Source: Phoronis ovalis (taxonomy: Eukaryota > Phoronida > Phoronidae). From it: DNA of 16,768 nucleotides. This document shows, piece after piece, positions 1-10,374 of this stretch (position 1 is the first letter of the stretch; each line of letters starts with the position of its first letter). Under the pieces are notes generated by a model. It saw nothing but the letters and a program-made list of their open reading frames with translations, made no database searches and was not told where the DNA came from. The position numbers and the translations under genes were made by a program. The stretch lies in assembly GCA_028565635.1 (NCBI GenBank), contig JAOXYB010022859.1:1-16768 (forward strand). Reading direction: 5' to 3'.

Positions 1-23
1 ATATATATCGTGGGATATTTAAA

Positions 24-62
24 AAAAATATATATATATATATATAACGTTATATATATATG
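24..62. repeat. (AT)n microsatellite
   Basis: Alternating A and T with one interruption (AACGTT) near its middle. A simple sequence repeat. Confidence 0.8.
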
Positions 63-239
63 CGTTACTATTTCAAAAGCACCCCTCCATCTGACGTGCC
101 TGAATTTTTGGAGTAATTCTATACCAAAAATGTGGAAATTTGGACCCCAAATTTTTACTTTAAATTGCTGCTTATATTGCTTTCACTCAATACTTCATTT
201 CAGTTGTTGCTTTTCATAAGTCAAGTCATAATTGGGGGC

Positions 240-482
240 TATAGGGGGTTTTCACGAGCAGCGAGCATTGGGGTCTGTTAAGTCCGAGCAGCGAGCATCT
301 TCTTTTGGTGACCATTTTTTTTTAACTTGCCACGAGGCATTTTCTTTTGGGGACCAGATTTTTTTTTAATTGCCGCAAGATTTTTTGGCGACCTTTTTTA
401 TTTTTCATATTAAGTGCGAGAAGCGAGCAAGGCCAATTTTTAAGTGCAAGCATTGCACCCTGGGGGGACCCCTACACCCCTA
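240..482. repeat. Fragment of a GAGCAGCGAGC-type dispersed repeat
   Basis: CGAGCAGCGAGCAT at 255-268 and 285-298 (period 30), with the variant CGAGAAGCGAGC at 417-428. These alternate with T-rich runs and GGNGACC segments and end at a CCCTGGGGGGACCCCTACAC segment. Internally repetitive and unlike the AT-rich flank; I recognise the style from marine invertebrate genomes but cannot name a family. Confidence 0.5.
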
Positions 483-2320
483 ATAATTCAAAACCGCCAC
501 TTTGAAAGATTTTATCTATAGCATTATTATTATTAGGCGTGTCAATCGCCAAAAAATTGGTTCAGCAGGAAACTCTTTTAAGATAAAAATCAACAGCAGA
601 AAAAGTAATAATGCAAAACATATTATGTTACCTGTAAGCACTGGGTGATCTACTTCATTTACCACAGAAATAAATTGTCTCCCCAGGGAGATTGTCAAGT
701 AAACTGTATTTCATGAACTATAATTAAACAATGTTATCACTAAATGTGATATGTTGAAATGTAGAGTAAACAGCAACATTCCAATTATGGAAAGTAGTCT
801 GCTTGCCACTTTACAGCTTATAGGTTCAAGCATAATTGTTGCTCAAAGGTTCACAGTTATCAAATGAAATCCTGCGACTGCATGCTGGATAACTTGGATA
901 AGGCATCTCCAGAACACTGCTAAACTTGCTAGCTGTCACTAGCCACCAAGTCTTCCGTAGGTGTTCAGCAAGACAAATTAGTTGCTCATTGTTGCTATTT
1001 TAAGTTGATCGAATATACATGTCCAACACACAATCTCATGCTGGATCGGCAGAGGCGTAGTGATGTGTGCTGCCACCTACCAATATAGTTCTGAAACTAT
1101 TTATTTTGGATTGCATATCTGGACTGCACTAAAACTCCAGATATTGTTTTTATTTTTAAAAACTTCCACCGTCCAAAATGAATCATTATGTATTAGGCAG
1201 TGAAAATCAATCCAACATTATTTCTAAATAATCATGCAATTAAAAATTAATTTTCATTTGCTCTTGGAACATATTGTAGCTATTTTATCAAAGTGCTTAC
1301 AGAAAGCAAAATGAACAATGTAATTTTCATTTCTGTTTTGCCAATATAATGTCTGATTTTTTACAGTCAAAAAAAGTTGCAAAAAAGAAAATCCCGAGTT
1401 AAAATATTATATTTCTCAAAAACAGCATTTTCATTTTCTTGCATGGGAACAATGAAATTTGGAGTCAACATAGAAGCACATATTCAGTACTGTCATTTTT
1501 TTGCACACACGTTCAACAATTCATTCCGTCGTTATACAAAGCCAGAAATGTATCATTTAATTAAACATACAACTCTTTACCCAATAGTTAAGTGAACTAG
1601 CAAATGGTAAAGGTATTCAGACTTTGCATATGAAACAAAACCAGGAATTAATAGATAATTGGATTCTTAATGCCTGAGCCAGGTGCATTGAAACTGATTT
1701 TAGAATATCGTCTTTTCGCTAGATGTCGCTAGTCATCTGGACTTCTGTGGACAAAGCACCTGTATGACAATGCATGTTTATTCGTCTGTCGTATCCCCCA
1801 CCTACTGAACAAATTATTTAGCTATTACTAAGAGCTTTCAACTCTGTCTCTGCATGTATATTGCCATGTAAGCGATGCTTAGTGGCACCTATAGCTATCA
1901 GTTAACCTTCTGCTTGTCTCACTTTGTTCAGACCATTTATTTAGTAAAAGCTCAACTGACTGATCAAAAGTACTGTAGTTAAGGAGCTACACTATTGTAT
2001 GCTAAGTTTTGTAGAGTGACAATTCTTGTTTAATTCAGGCAGTTCCATTTTTATTACTATATTTTTATAAGAATGAATTTGCTAATTTCGAGAAAAAAGA
2101 AAATCTTACTAGGCTGCAGAGTTTTGATTTTATATATTATTATACAACTGAACTTAATTTTATCTAAAAAGAAATTCTTACTATGGTCTCTACTCTGTTG
2201 ACAACACATTCATCACTTTATCTATAGATTGAGACTGGTTTACTTACAACATCTGAATACCTTTACTGGGAACTATTATTTGAAGAATTAAAATTATAAA
2301 GGTTGAATCACTGTACATGT
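483..2320. other. Intergenic sequence downstream of GGNBP2
   Basis: 1.8 kb of AT-rich sequence on the 3' side of GGNBP2, presumably including its 3' UTR (about 2050-2330). The only coding-like signal is a weak minus-strand exon candidate at 632-703. The other short open frames here have unstructured, low-complexity translations. Confidence 0.6.
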
Positions 2321-2324
2321 CGCT

Positions 2325-2330
2325 TTTATT
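2325..2330 (-). promoter_or_regulatory. AATAAA directly after the GGNBP2 stop; second candidate at 2050-2055
   Basis: AATAAA lies immediately after the stop codon on the minus strand. Used alone it would give an implausibly short 3' UTR. Another AATAAA lies at 2055-2050 (minus), giving a 3' UTR of about 270-300 nt, and is the better poly(A) candidate. The hexamer is common by chance in AT-rich DNA. Confidence 0.3.
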
Positions 2331-2537
2331 TTAGTGCTCTATCTCCGTATCATCATCAGCAGTCAGACTACCACCACCACCACCAGGTGTTCCACGCTGT
2401 TGCATATTATTGAAACGCTGCCGGAGTGTTTCTCGGAGTTCTTGGCGTTTAGTTGTTAATGCATCTTGGTTTGCTCGGAATAGTTTGATGTCTTCTTCTG
2501 ATATTAAATCTTCATCTTCACAAGAAGAACAAGAGTC
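2331..2537 (-). CDS. GGNBP2: GGNBP2 coding exon 12 with stop (residues 630-697)
   Basis: The acceptor is CTTTTTATAG. Encodes DSCSSCEDEDLISEEDIKLF, then RQELRETLRQRFN, a five-glycine run from a (CCA)n tract and an acidic end ...EIEH, then TAA at 2333-2331. It matches the family's ECTSDEEIFISQDEI...REQYRQHLKEKFN tail. The C-terminal Gly run and acidic end are species-specific. Confidence 0.92.
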   Translation of the reverse strand, partial: DSCSSCEDEDLISEEDIKLFRANQDALTTKRQELRETLRQRFNNMQQRGTPGGGGGSLTADDDTEIEH

Positions 2538-5500
2538 CTATAAAAAGATGTACATAATGAAAACACTTGTAAGACACTTGCCTATACATATGTGACAAGT
2601 CCTATACTTTTGTATTTTGTAGTTTACCATTATGATAAAGGTAAAGTCATTAATAATTTTACCACATCCCAGATTTAGATAAGTGGCCAAAATATACTAA
2701 AGTCAGCTTACTTTATTTATTCAGCAAGTGAAAATTCTGAGCATCTGCGAGAACATGTAAAACTTATGATATACATTTTGTATTTGTAAGTTATTCAGTG
2801 GCTTATTTTAGTACAATCTCATGCTTGTAAGACACAGAAGCCCAATGTAGAAAAATGATCCAAACTAACTGACAGTAATGTCTGATAATTTACTGCACTA
2901 AGCACAGTGACAACAATTGTTGAAATTACCAAACAACAATTTATTCTGTACCTCAAGCATGTCTTCCAGACTCAATGGCACACCTACACCAGGACTGTCC
3001 AAAGCAGTATGCTTTGCTGAATTTGGCAAATATTGTCGACACTTGTGTTTTGGGGAAGCTTTTCCTGACGAGTCATCTGTCAAACAGTCGCTGCATACGT
3101 CAATGCCTTCACTGTGCGAATGTTCACCTGAAATAGCCAACAGATTTAGTGCCACGGAAAACTAAAAACTTGATAGTGGTATTAAAAGTACAAGCACGGG
3201 GTACATGAAATTTTGCCCTTCACTCCCAAATAGTGATTCAAACTATACTCACCTTCCCTTCCTTCAAAATCTAAACTAACATGACAATAACAACTTTTTC
3301 TACTATTTTGATTCCTCTCCCAACAAAATGAAAAGTAACGGGCTACTAACATAAACTTTCTCTAGCACTCTTCACTGGTAACTGAAACATTTCAGATACC
3401 GTACTCAAATAATTATAACCATTATTAGCTCTTCTTCTGGTTGTGTTTCTCAATAAGAGTTTTCAATGTCATAAATTGTTCTCATGAACACCTATGGACT
3501 GCTCCAGTTTTAGTTGTGCAGGAGATTACCCCACCGCCCATAATATATTTAATATCATATTATGTACTGTTGTAATTACTTAGAAGCCCACCACCCATAT
3601 TTCTTTTATTGAAGTGCCTTCCCCTCTCCTGTCCAACTAAAAGTGGAATAGCCCTAACTCATACTTCAGGCTCTTACATGCAAGCAAACATTGTAATTGT
3701 GAAGTTTGATAAGAAGTATGGAGGATATGAACAGATTAGCTTACAAGCACAACACGCCACGTCAGAACCACTGGAGCTTGGTACACTACATGTCTCACAG
3801 CCCTCAATGCCCGATGAATAACCATGATCACAGGGACTTCCTTTCAGACCCAGTCGCAATCCAATCTGCGGTACAATCTCACATTTACACGTCGACAGCT
3901 GTTGATGTTCCAACTTTGTATCTTGAATATTGTCATTACAATCACACTGATCAGAATTAGTATGCTGTTTTGACACCATTGAACACCAAGCACTTTTCAC
4001 GTTCATAGAATCACAGGTACAGTCAGACTTGCATGAGCTTAGGTTGTGACATAAATCAGATGTACTGACATAGGAACGTTGAGCTTTTTCATTATTAGCA
4101 GCTGATTGGTTAGAACAGGAACATGGGGAATTGGTAGTTAATTTTCTCAACGGATGGTCATCACAGGAGCAAGTTTTTATAACAACTGTGGGTTCAGTGT
4201 TGACATGACGACGACATACCTCACACGAGCCAGAAGAGCAGTGATTATTTGCAGCACACTGTACAAAGAAGAACACCAAAATCCTTACAAATACATATGT
4301 TAGTAATATAAGTGTTTTTTTTGTGAAGTTCTAGTTAGAAACTTTCTTAAAAATTGCATTCAGTATCTAAATTTAATCAATATTTTACTCTTTGCCAGTT
4401 AAGTGAGTCCTTTTTCACTAGTACACATTTAGTGAAGAAGTATGAATTACTACTTAACTATGACATGTGTTAATAATAATATAGAAGCTTTACTCGCAGC
4501 TTATCATCTTCACCTAATGTATCAACACTATATTTGTAATGTTGCACTGGTAACAGAATTCTAGAAAGTTTATCAAAGGGGGGGGGCTGAACATTGTTTT
4601 TCTCCCCCTTCTATAGTAATTCAAACTAATTTCACCAAACACCCCCAAATAAAAATTAGCTTACTAATACTAAAAACTTGTCTAAGCTCCTCTTCCCCTG
4701 CAATTAAAATTTTATACAACCTCCATACCCCCATAATCATAACTGTTTTCAGGTCCTGCCCCTTGATAGCTTTTAGCGCAACAGCCCTTAGACTCATGAA
4801 GAGTAGAGAGGGACATAAGAGGAATTGTTACGCTTCTTACAAATCGGCGAACTATTCCCTGAATTACATAAAGACACCAGTTTATTACATACCCTACAAA
4901 ATTCCTTGTTACAATTCTCTTTATCTTTCTCTTCATCGATGGAAGCGGGCTTGCTCTTCTTTTTTTTCTTTTTCTGTCGTTTTTGCTCTTTTTTCTGCTC
5001 TCTGGCTCTTTCTTCCTCCAGAAGTTCTTCGCATATTAACTCCAAATTTGAGATGCCTTGCTTCTTCTCCATGGCCATCTACAAGTTATACTAGCTATCA
5101 TGAAAAACCGTGCACTTGCACCAGGGAGCAAAAATATAAATAATTGTCTAACAGATTAATATCTGATTTCTCATAAAACCAGATAGAATGCATGGAGCCG
5201 GCCGGAAACAGTGATACACTAGGTAGTAGCTATAATAATGCGACTGCTTACTTTTACATATATGCCTCATACAGGTCAACTGTTAGGCAGTGCTCTCAAT
5301 AAGCAAAGTTATTCCAGGCCATAATTATACCTTTAGAAAAAGCTCCAAACACACATACCCTAAGGTGACATACTAAGAACATAAGTACTATCCCAATTGA
5401 TCACACCAAGAACAATGCAACATACCTCAAAATTTTTCTTCAAAGCATCAACTCCAAGGTAGAACAGTATTTGCCACGTTTGTTCTTCACTTTTGACTTT

Positions 5501-8500
5501 TTGAGCGATCTTGAATACTCGGTCAAAGATATGTATCCCGACACATGTCAGCACTTCTTCTTGGGCAACATCTAGAGTTTTGGCATGACGTTCACGACGA
5601 CTGTGACAGAAACATTACAACATTATAACACTACACTACAGACCCTAGTACACCATCATCGGTGTTCGAAACGAAGACCGACCCTGTGGTACAGTTGTAT
5701 GTGGTATGTATCACAGAATCGTATCTCATTGCCAACAGTAGTAAATACTAGTTTACTACTGCTTAAACATCTTATATATTGTTTTGTGTAGAAAAACATA
5801 CGTGTCACAGGTAGCTGCTGGATGTACATTCAAATTCACTTCTTCTATTTTTTTTCATCATGTCTATCCTACAAATTGTGCTTCCCATATCCCTAAGACT
5901 ACACGTTACATACAAAGATGTTTTATGAGTTACATACCTTCCCAAAAGTTCTGGTTCCGCTCTACACACCAGACTTGAGATGTATTCAGTCTTGCATGGT
6001 ATGTGAATGTGGCGTTGATCACGACAGCAGCGGAGGCCTAATAAAAGAAACGTATAAAGAATTAATATATGTAAACTTTATGCTTCGCACATATAAATTG
6101 AATACAAGATACAGTCATTCCAAAGGTTAAGAGTGCACTTAAAACATATCATTTACTGATAACCTTAAAATTTAAAACTTTATAAATATATATGTACTCA
6201 TTTCCAGACGGACTACCAAAATTTAAGTTAAACTGATCTAAGCAGCTGCACAAAATGGTTTATGAAAGCAGAAGGGAAAAGATATAATAGTAAATATCGT
6301 TCATACCTTCATACAATGCAGGACAGTAACCTTTCTCTTTAGTCCCATCAATATCTTTAACTAAGATACTGTAGGCTTTCAATACCTTTGCCTTGCATTC
6401 AGTACAAAACCTGAAAAAATGCAAAAGCACGTATAAGTATTAACCAATACAATAGCACAACCAGTCTTGGGATTTCTGCTTATAATGTATTAAACCTTAC
6501 ATATGCTATTAAAAGCAGATGCTTCGAATTTAAAGTTTGATATTGAGGCAAACATCAGCAATGTACTAAAAGTATGGGTGATAGGAAAATAACTCTTTTA
6601 ATTATGAACTTTTACAAAATTAAGAATCTGTGTAAAGATTATATCACAAACAGTGTTTTACACACACTGTTACACTATACAGACTATGACTCAGTGTTCA
6701 TTTGCCCAGCGTTTAGCATTTGAATATTACAGTGTAATCTGGGGACGCCTACACTATCTTTCTTTTCAATACTGTACACATTAGATGCACTCTAGGTTGC
6801 TCTATTCTGTCGACATCACTTGTGGAAACTATTTATGTGTCCCAAACAACAGAAAACATAGTTCTTCGGTTTACTAAGATTAAAACAAGAATGCAAAGTA
6901 ATATTTATACTCACCTATGTTTTCTCAGATATGAATCAAGTGTTTCCATTAAACTGTCAGTGCCAATTAGAACAACCTCCTCACGACAGTCCTGAGATAA
7001 CAAATCCCATGTTTCTTCCCAATTACTGGACAAGAAAATTATGGTAAATTCAAATATTTTCAACTAAATGACAATCTTAATCCTTTTACTAAAACAAATA
7101 CGATTTGTAAAATATATCAAGACATTTGAACATTCTCTTGGTTTAGGCAACAGTGATTAAATTTAATTGGAAAAGTTACATTCACAAATTGTACCGGGTT
7201 CTCCCGCATAGTTGTATGAATGGGATGAAGGGAAATCAGTTTCAAGACTCCTCAATCCTGCTCTAACCTTTTTTAATTTGCAAGTTATCTGAGAATACAT
7301 TCATGTCCAAGATCTAATAGCTTCAGCTATATCTATTTCCACATCATATTAAAACACAATACAACACTGGCTTTAAAAATGTGACAGTTACCATTTGGTT
7401 ACCCTAGACTCAAAACATTATTTTCATATATAGCATGTATATGTTGCTGCCACTGAGTAATTTACTGAGTATTTACCTTGTACTTTTACTTTTATGAGTT
7501 TCAAGGGAGTGCAACACACATCTTTTGTTTTTCTTGCTTTTTGGAATTGCATCCATCATAGTATTTAACTTGGACCTTTAAGAGTCAAAGATTATACACG
7601 CTCATTATGTATCCGAAGACTTCAAACTGTACAATATATTAAGAATATTAATACACTTCAATAGTTTTTGTTTAAGTGCAAATAACAGCATGCTTAAATG
7701 TTCTAATACTTCAACAGTCAAATGCCAATTGTGCTAATCTTTAATCCATAACTTTTAGAAACCATTCTGCTGCAATCATTTTAATATCAGCAAGCTATTT
7801 TTGAATCATAATATTTAAATGAAAACAATTAATTCTGTAGGTAGTAATTTATCTACTGGTTTCTAAATTACAGTATACTACATTTAGCAAGCTACTGGTT
7901 ATTATAAACATCACATTATATTTATTATCATTTATTATTATGAAACAGCTGAACTTTGTGTGACCATTAACACTGGCGCAAACTTAGTTGCCTTTCCCCC
8001 CATGTTAAAATCGTTTTCTATTTGGCCTGTCATTATTTCTAAATTACTAAATGTGGTGCTAAATAAAATCCTAGTTAAAAATCATTAAGCAGGCAAAATA
8101 GTTACATAACATATCAAGAGCAAACAAAACACTTACCCGTGAACATAGAACAGAGCGTATATTGCTTTAGGGTCAAACAGATAATTTCTACTGATAGACA
8201 ACACAGAAGTCTTTGTAATAATCAAAGGATCTAATGCAGGGTAATTGGTCTCCGTCAGTTGCCCAAATAGTTTTTCAACACTGTAAAGTAAATAAGACTT
8301 TCTTATACAAATTTATACATCACACATATTAGTTAAGTATGATATGATGGCTAGAATATACTGAAATGCAGTACAGCTACTAAAAGCACTTGTTTTTAGT
8401 GTCAAGACAATATATGAAAGTATAAAATGGTCATATTTATATACGGAAATAACAACCAAAAGAAATGACTAAGCCCCACTTGGCTGGTTGCTTATGATAT

Positions 8501-9829
8501 ACACTAGTATAACTGTTCTTACCACTTATATTTTACTAAAGATGAAATTTGTAACTATAAACTTTGACTATATGTAAAACTGTAACTAAGCTGAATTTGT
8601 TTTTCAGGTAGACTATATTATCAAACATATACATCAATTTAATATAGCATGAATTAAGTACATTACTATGAATCCTGTTGAAATTACAAGTTTATTTTTT
8701 CCATCGTTCACCATGAGTTATCTACATCGTACAGACCTACCTTTATCTTCATAGTCTGTATACAGCAAAATATTAAAATATATTTGCATGAATCCCAAAC
8801 ATGCTTAGATAAAATGCTCATAATTCATAAATGATTTTAGTAGAAATGCTACATTATTTAGCCCTGAACATGTATAAGCTATATATGAAAGTAGCTTACC
8901 TCCTTCTACAACCAACACATGGCACCATCTGTGACAGCAGATTAAATATCTCTTTATTTGTTGCCATTAAAGCTACTGCTACTTCATCCTTGCTTAGTGC
9001 ACTGAATCGTTGCACAAATCTATCCAGTTCCTTTTGCTGTATGCCAATCATATCACAACCCAGACAAGTGTCATTAAACTGTAAAACCATCTACAAGAGA
9101 AATTAACCAAATAATGTAAAATATAACAATAATGCTTCCAGCTAAATGACAATTCATCCCTGGGCAGATAATACCCAGAGCCAATGATGCAGACATAATC
9201 ACCATAGTCATCTCATAATATAAGAATTTTTAATTTCAAGACACAATTGGGATTGTCTGAAAAAACAATCAGTTACTTTTTTAGCAGTTGTTGGGTTATG
9301 GACTGTTTCAAAATACTAATGCCAATCTAGGATATATAAAGCTCTAAGTTAGAGTTTTATATATCCTAGTGCCAATCCACCTTTTCTAATTTCCCGCACT
9401 GTTAACAGCCTTCACACCTAATCTTAAAAACAAAAATGTATCAGTATAGCCCTTTGTGGAGTGTCCTGGATTAGAAGTAGCTTTGAACTTGGGATCAATC
9501 TGCTTGATGTGAAATAAGCCGAAACAACGTGGAAGAATATCTAAATAGTAAATTCGTAGAATATCGAATATGATTATGATTACTTATTGACATACAGATG
9601 TGAACTATTGAACACCAGTCTCAGACTCCAGTGATCTACATACACTCTGTACCATAGGGTTGCTTTCAGTTTTGCTCATAAGACGTAATCAGAAATAGTT
9701 CAGACAAAACGCAAAGCTGCAATATTGTATGATCATACTGACCGTTAGATTATCGTCCACAACCAGTGGAATTTGCCTTCTTTCGAAAGGGTAGTCGTCT
9801 GAGCGGCAAACTGCAACTAGCTTTGCCAT
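2331..9829 (-). CDS. GGNBP2: Gametogenetin-binding protein 2 (GGNBP2/ZFP403) orthologue, complete, 12 coding exons
   Basis: Coding exons on the minus strand: 9829-9743, 9090-8900, 8280-8137, 7575-7477, 7025-6915, 6410-6307, 6037-5938, 5600-5426, 5078-4893, 4258-3745, 3127-2952, 2537-2331. They total 2094 nt, or 697 codons plus TAA, and every junction is GT-AG and phase-compatible. From memory the human protein has the same or very similar length. Conserved blocks in order: the N-terminus MAKLVAVCR...FERRQIPL, the VPCVGCRRS Cys pair, ALFYVHGSKLN, SKKNKRC.LHSLETHK, SQDCREEVVLI, YLRKHRFCTEC, EKGYC.ALYEGLRCC, RRERHAKTLDVAQEEVLTC, EEQTWQILFYLGVDAL, then a Lys-rich stretch, a Cys-rich region and an acidic C-terminus. 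The mammalian protein binds gametogenetin and is needed for spermatogenesis; its biochemical activity is not settled. The start is fixed by agreement with the family N-terminus. It is divergent from DDX55 across 449 bp. The assignment is firm; UTRs are not resolved. Confidence 0.95.
2952..3127 (-). CDS. GGNBP2: GGNBP2 coding exon 11 (residues 571-629)
   Basis: Acceptor GGCTATTTCAG, donor CTTGAG|GTACAG. Encodes EHSHSEGIDVCSDCLTDDSS...PLSLEDMLE. The closing SLEDMLE aligns with the family's KSLVELLDE. The open frame extends past both splice sites, but phase and motif position favour these junctions. Confidence 0.87.
3745..4258 (-). CDS. GGNBP2: GGNBP2 coding exon 10 (residues 400-571, Cys-rich)
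   Basis: Acceptor CTTCTTTGTACAG, donor GTGCTT|GTAAGC. This is the longest exon, 171 codons, with 22 cysteines and five Cys-x-Cys pairs (about residues 429/431, 445/447, 479/481, 504/506, 523/525). Near its end is the family block CDHGYSSGIEGCET...GSDVAC (human has CGYSSSMEGSET...GSDVAC), which anchors the exon. The rest is Ser/Asn/Cys-rich and weakly conserved. Confidence 0.9.
4893..5078 (-). CDS. GGNBP2: GGNBP2 coding exon 9 (residues 338-399, Lys-rich coiled coil/NLS-like)
   Basis: Acceptor AACTTGTAG before ATGGCC. Encodes EKKQGISNLELICEELLEEE, then a highly charged run with six consecutive lysines (about residues 373-378), ending EFCR at AGG|GTATGT. The donor choice rests on phase: exon 10 opens in phase 0, and this is the best phase-0 GT. 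The frame stays open into the intron to a stop at 4794, so retention would give a 32-residue alternative tail. Confidence 0.88.
5426..5600 (-). CDS. GGNBP2: GGNBP2 coding exon 8 (residues 279-337)
   Basis: Acceptor TCTGTCACAG, donor TTGAG|GTATGT, 58 codons plus the split serine. This is the best-conserved exon: RRERHAKTLDVAQEEVLTC, then GIHIFDRV, SEEQTWQILFYLGVDALKK. The match with vertebrate GGNBP2 is near-continuous and alone identifies the gene. Confidence 0.96.
5938..6037 (-). CDS. GGNBP2: GGNBP2 coding exon 7 (residues 246-279)
   Basis: Acceptor CTTTTATTAG, donor GGAAG|GTATGT. Encodes GLRCCRDQRHIHIPCKTEYI then RAEPELLG. The CC...H-x-H...C pattern is conserved and may complete a metal site with the exon 6 cysteines. 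Confidence 0.94.
6307..6410 (-). CDS. GGNBP2: GGNBP2 coding exon 6 (residues 211-246)
   Basis: Acceptor TTTTTTCAG, donor GAAG|GTATGA. Encodes RFCTECKAKVLKAYSILV then KEKGYCPALYE. The FC-x2-C pair and the later GYC Cys are conserved in the family and could be metal ligands (inference). Confidence 0.94.
6915..7025 (-). CDS. GGNBP2: GGNBP2 coding exon 5 (residues 174-211)
   Basis: Acceptor CTTGTCCAG, donor CATAG|GTGAGT. Encodes WEETWDLLSQDCREEVVLI and LMETLDSYLRKH, closely matching the family (WELMSQ.CRDEVVLI, LETLE.YLRKHR). Confidence 0.94.
7477..7575 (-). CDS. GGNBP2: GGNBP2 coding exon 4 (residues 141-174)
   Basis: Encodes (G)SKLNTMMDAIPKSKKNKRC and LHSLETHKSKST, a basic stretch conserved in the family. 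The acceptor (CTCTTAAAG) has a weak pyrimidine tract, but frame and homology fix it. The donor is CAAG|GTAAAT. Confidence 0.92.
8137..8280 (-). CDS. GGNBP2: GGNBP2 coding exon 3 (residues 93-141)
   Basis: The acceptor is TTTACAG before TGTTGAA and the donor is CACGG|GTAAGT. It encodes SVEKLFGQL...PALDPL...ALFYVHG, collinear with the vertebrate protein. There is too little Cys here to be a classical zinc finger on its own. Confidence 0.93.
8900..9090 (-). CDS. GGNBP2: GGNBP2 coding exon 2 (residues 30-93)
   Basis: The acceptor is CTTGTAG before ATGGTT and the donor is GGAG|GTAAGC, ending in phase 2. It encodes MVLQFNDTC...ELDRFVQRF...LLSQMVPCVGCRR, the conserved first C-x2-C pair. The first third is less conserved than the end. 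An in-frame ATG at the exon start is not the initiator, because exon 1 carries the family N-terminus. Confidence 0.93.
9328..9368. repeat. 41-bp near-perfect palindrome flanked by 8-bp direct repeats
   Basis: The left arm TAGGATATATAAAGCTCTAA (9328-9347) and the inverse of 9349-9368 differ at one base, with a single-base centre at 9348. TGCCAATC abuts it on the left (9320-9327) and recurs at 9370-9377. It lies in GGNBP2 intron 1. On either strand it would form a 19-of-20-bp hairpin. Confidence 0.8.
9743..9829 (-). CDS. GGNBP2: GGNBP2 coding exon 1 (residues 1-29)
   Basis: Starts at ATG (complement of 9827-9829) and reads MAKLVAVCRSDDYPFERRQI through ...DDNLT. The family N-terminus has the same start and the FERRQIPL block. 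The donor is ACG|GTCAGT, leaving phase 0. Intron 1 (9091-9742) contains the palindrome at 9328-9368. Confidence 0.93.
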
Positions 9830-10278
9830 ATTTTCACAATGAAATCCTTGAAAACCTGAATCGGTTGATTTTTGACTAGTTCTTTTGTTATAAGTTACTT
9901 ATACGTTCATCACAAAATGCCACTAGTAAGATACTTTCTTGACAAAAAATAACAGGGTATAACCAGTATTACATAGACAGGTCAAGACGACCGAACAGCA
10001 GCTGAAGTATCCTCCCACTTTGAGAAGCGGGATCAGGTACCTGACTTTATCAAAAAAAATAAAAGCAGCGGTGTTCGGACAAATTTATGTTGTTTGTATC
10101 AATGCTGAGCATTACAATAAAACAGTCATGCTGAAATTAAAGTTCAAATCATAGGCAGAAAATGCAAATACAAGTTTAGGGTAGTAATATAAACCGGGAT
10201 TTGCCCAAAGTAGTTCTTGCTGAAATAACATCTCGTTTCTAAGATATCGTGACCCATTTTCGAACGAGATTTTGCAGC
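9830..10278. promoter_or_regulatory. Putative bidirectional promoter between GGNBP2 and DDX55
   Basis: 449 bp separate the two divergent start codons, so both 5' UTRs and any core promoter must fit here unless upstream non-coding exons exist. The segment is less AT-rich toward the middle (around 9975-10085). I see no convincing TATA box or CpG island. The promoter role is inferred from gene layout alone. Confidence 0.55.
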
Positions 10279-10374
10279 ATGGAGCAAAAGTGGAGTAAAC
10301 TGGAAGTCTCACTTAGCAAAACTACATTAAAAACACTGAATGATCTGAAATTTAAACACATGACACCAGTCCAA
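10279..10374 (+). CDS. DDX55: DDX55 exon 1 (residues 1-32, Q motif)
   Basis: Starts at ATG in GCAGCATGGAG and ends at GTCCAA|GTAAGT (phase 0), a strong donor. It ends at the TPVQ of the Q motif, which recognises the adenine of ATP. Confidence 0.92.

Noticed and set aside
2917-3165. Plus-strand open frame of 82 codons
   Set aside because: It is the antisense shadow of GGNBP2 exon 11, which has homology and matching splice phases.
3609-3960. Two overlapping plus-strand open frames
   Set aside because: Antisense to GGNBP2 exon 10; the translations match nothing and the minus strand carries the conserved GYSS...GSDVAC block.
4578-4620. G9 run followed by a C-rich run (possible hairpin or structural element)
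   Set aside because: The match is only homopolymer against a short C5 tract within a GGNBP2 intron; nothing beyond simple sequence.
4763-5143. Plus-strand 126-codon open frame and a second one over the same area
   Set aside because: These arise from the reverse of the Lys-rich exon 9 (runs of Phe and Ser codons); no family resemblance.
10112-10312. Minus-strand 66-codon open frame in the GGNBP2-DDX55 gap
   Set aside because: It overlaps DDX55 exon 1 antisense and shows no conserved motif; short enough to be chance.
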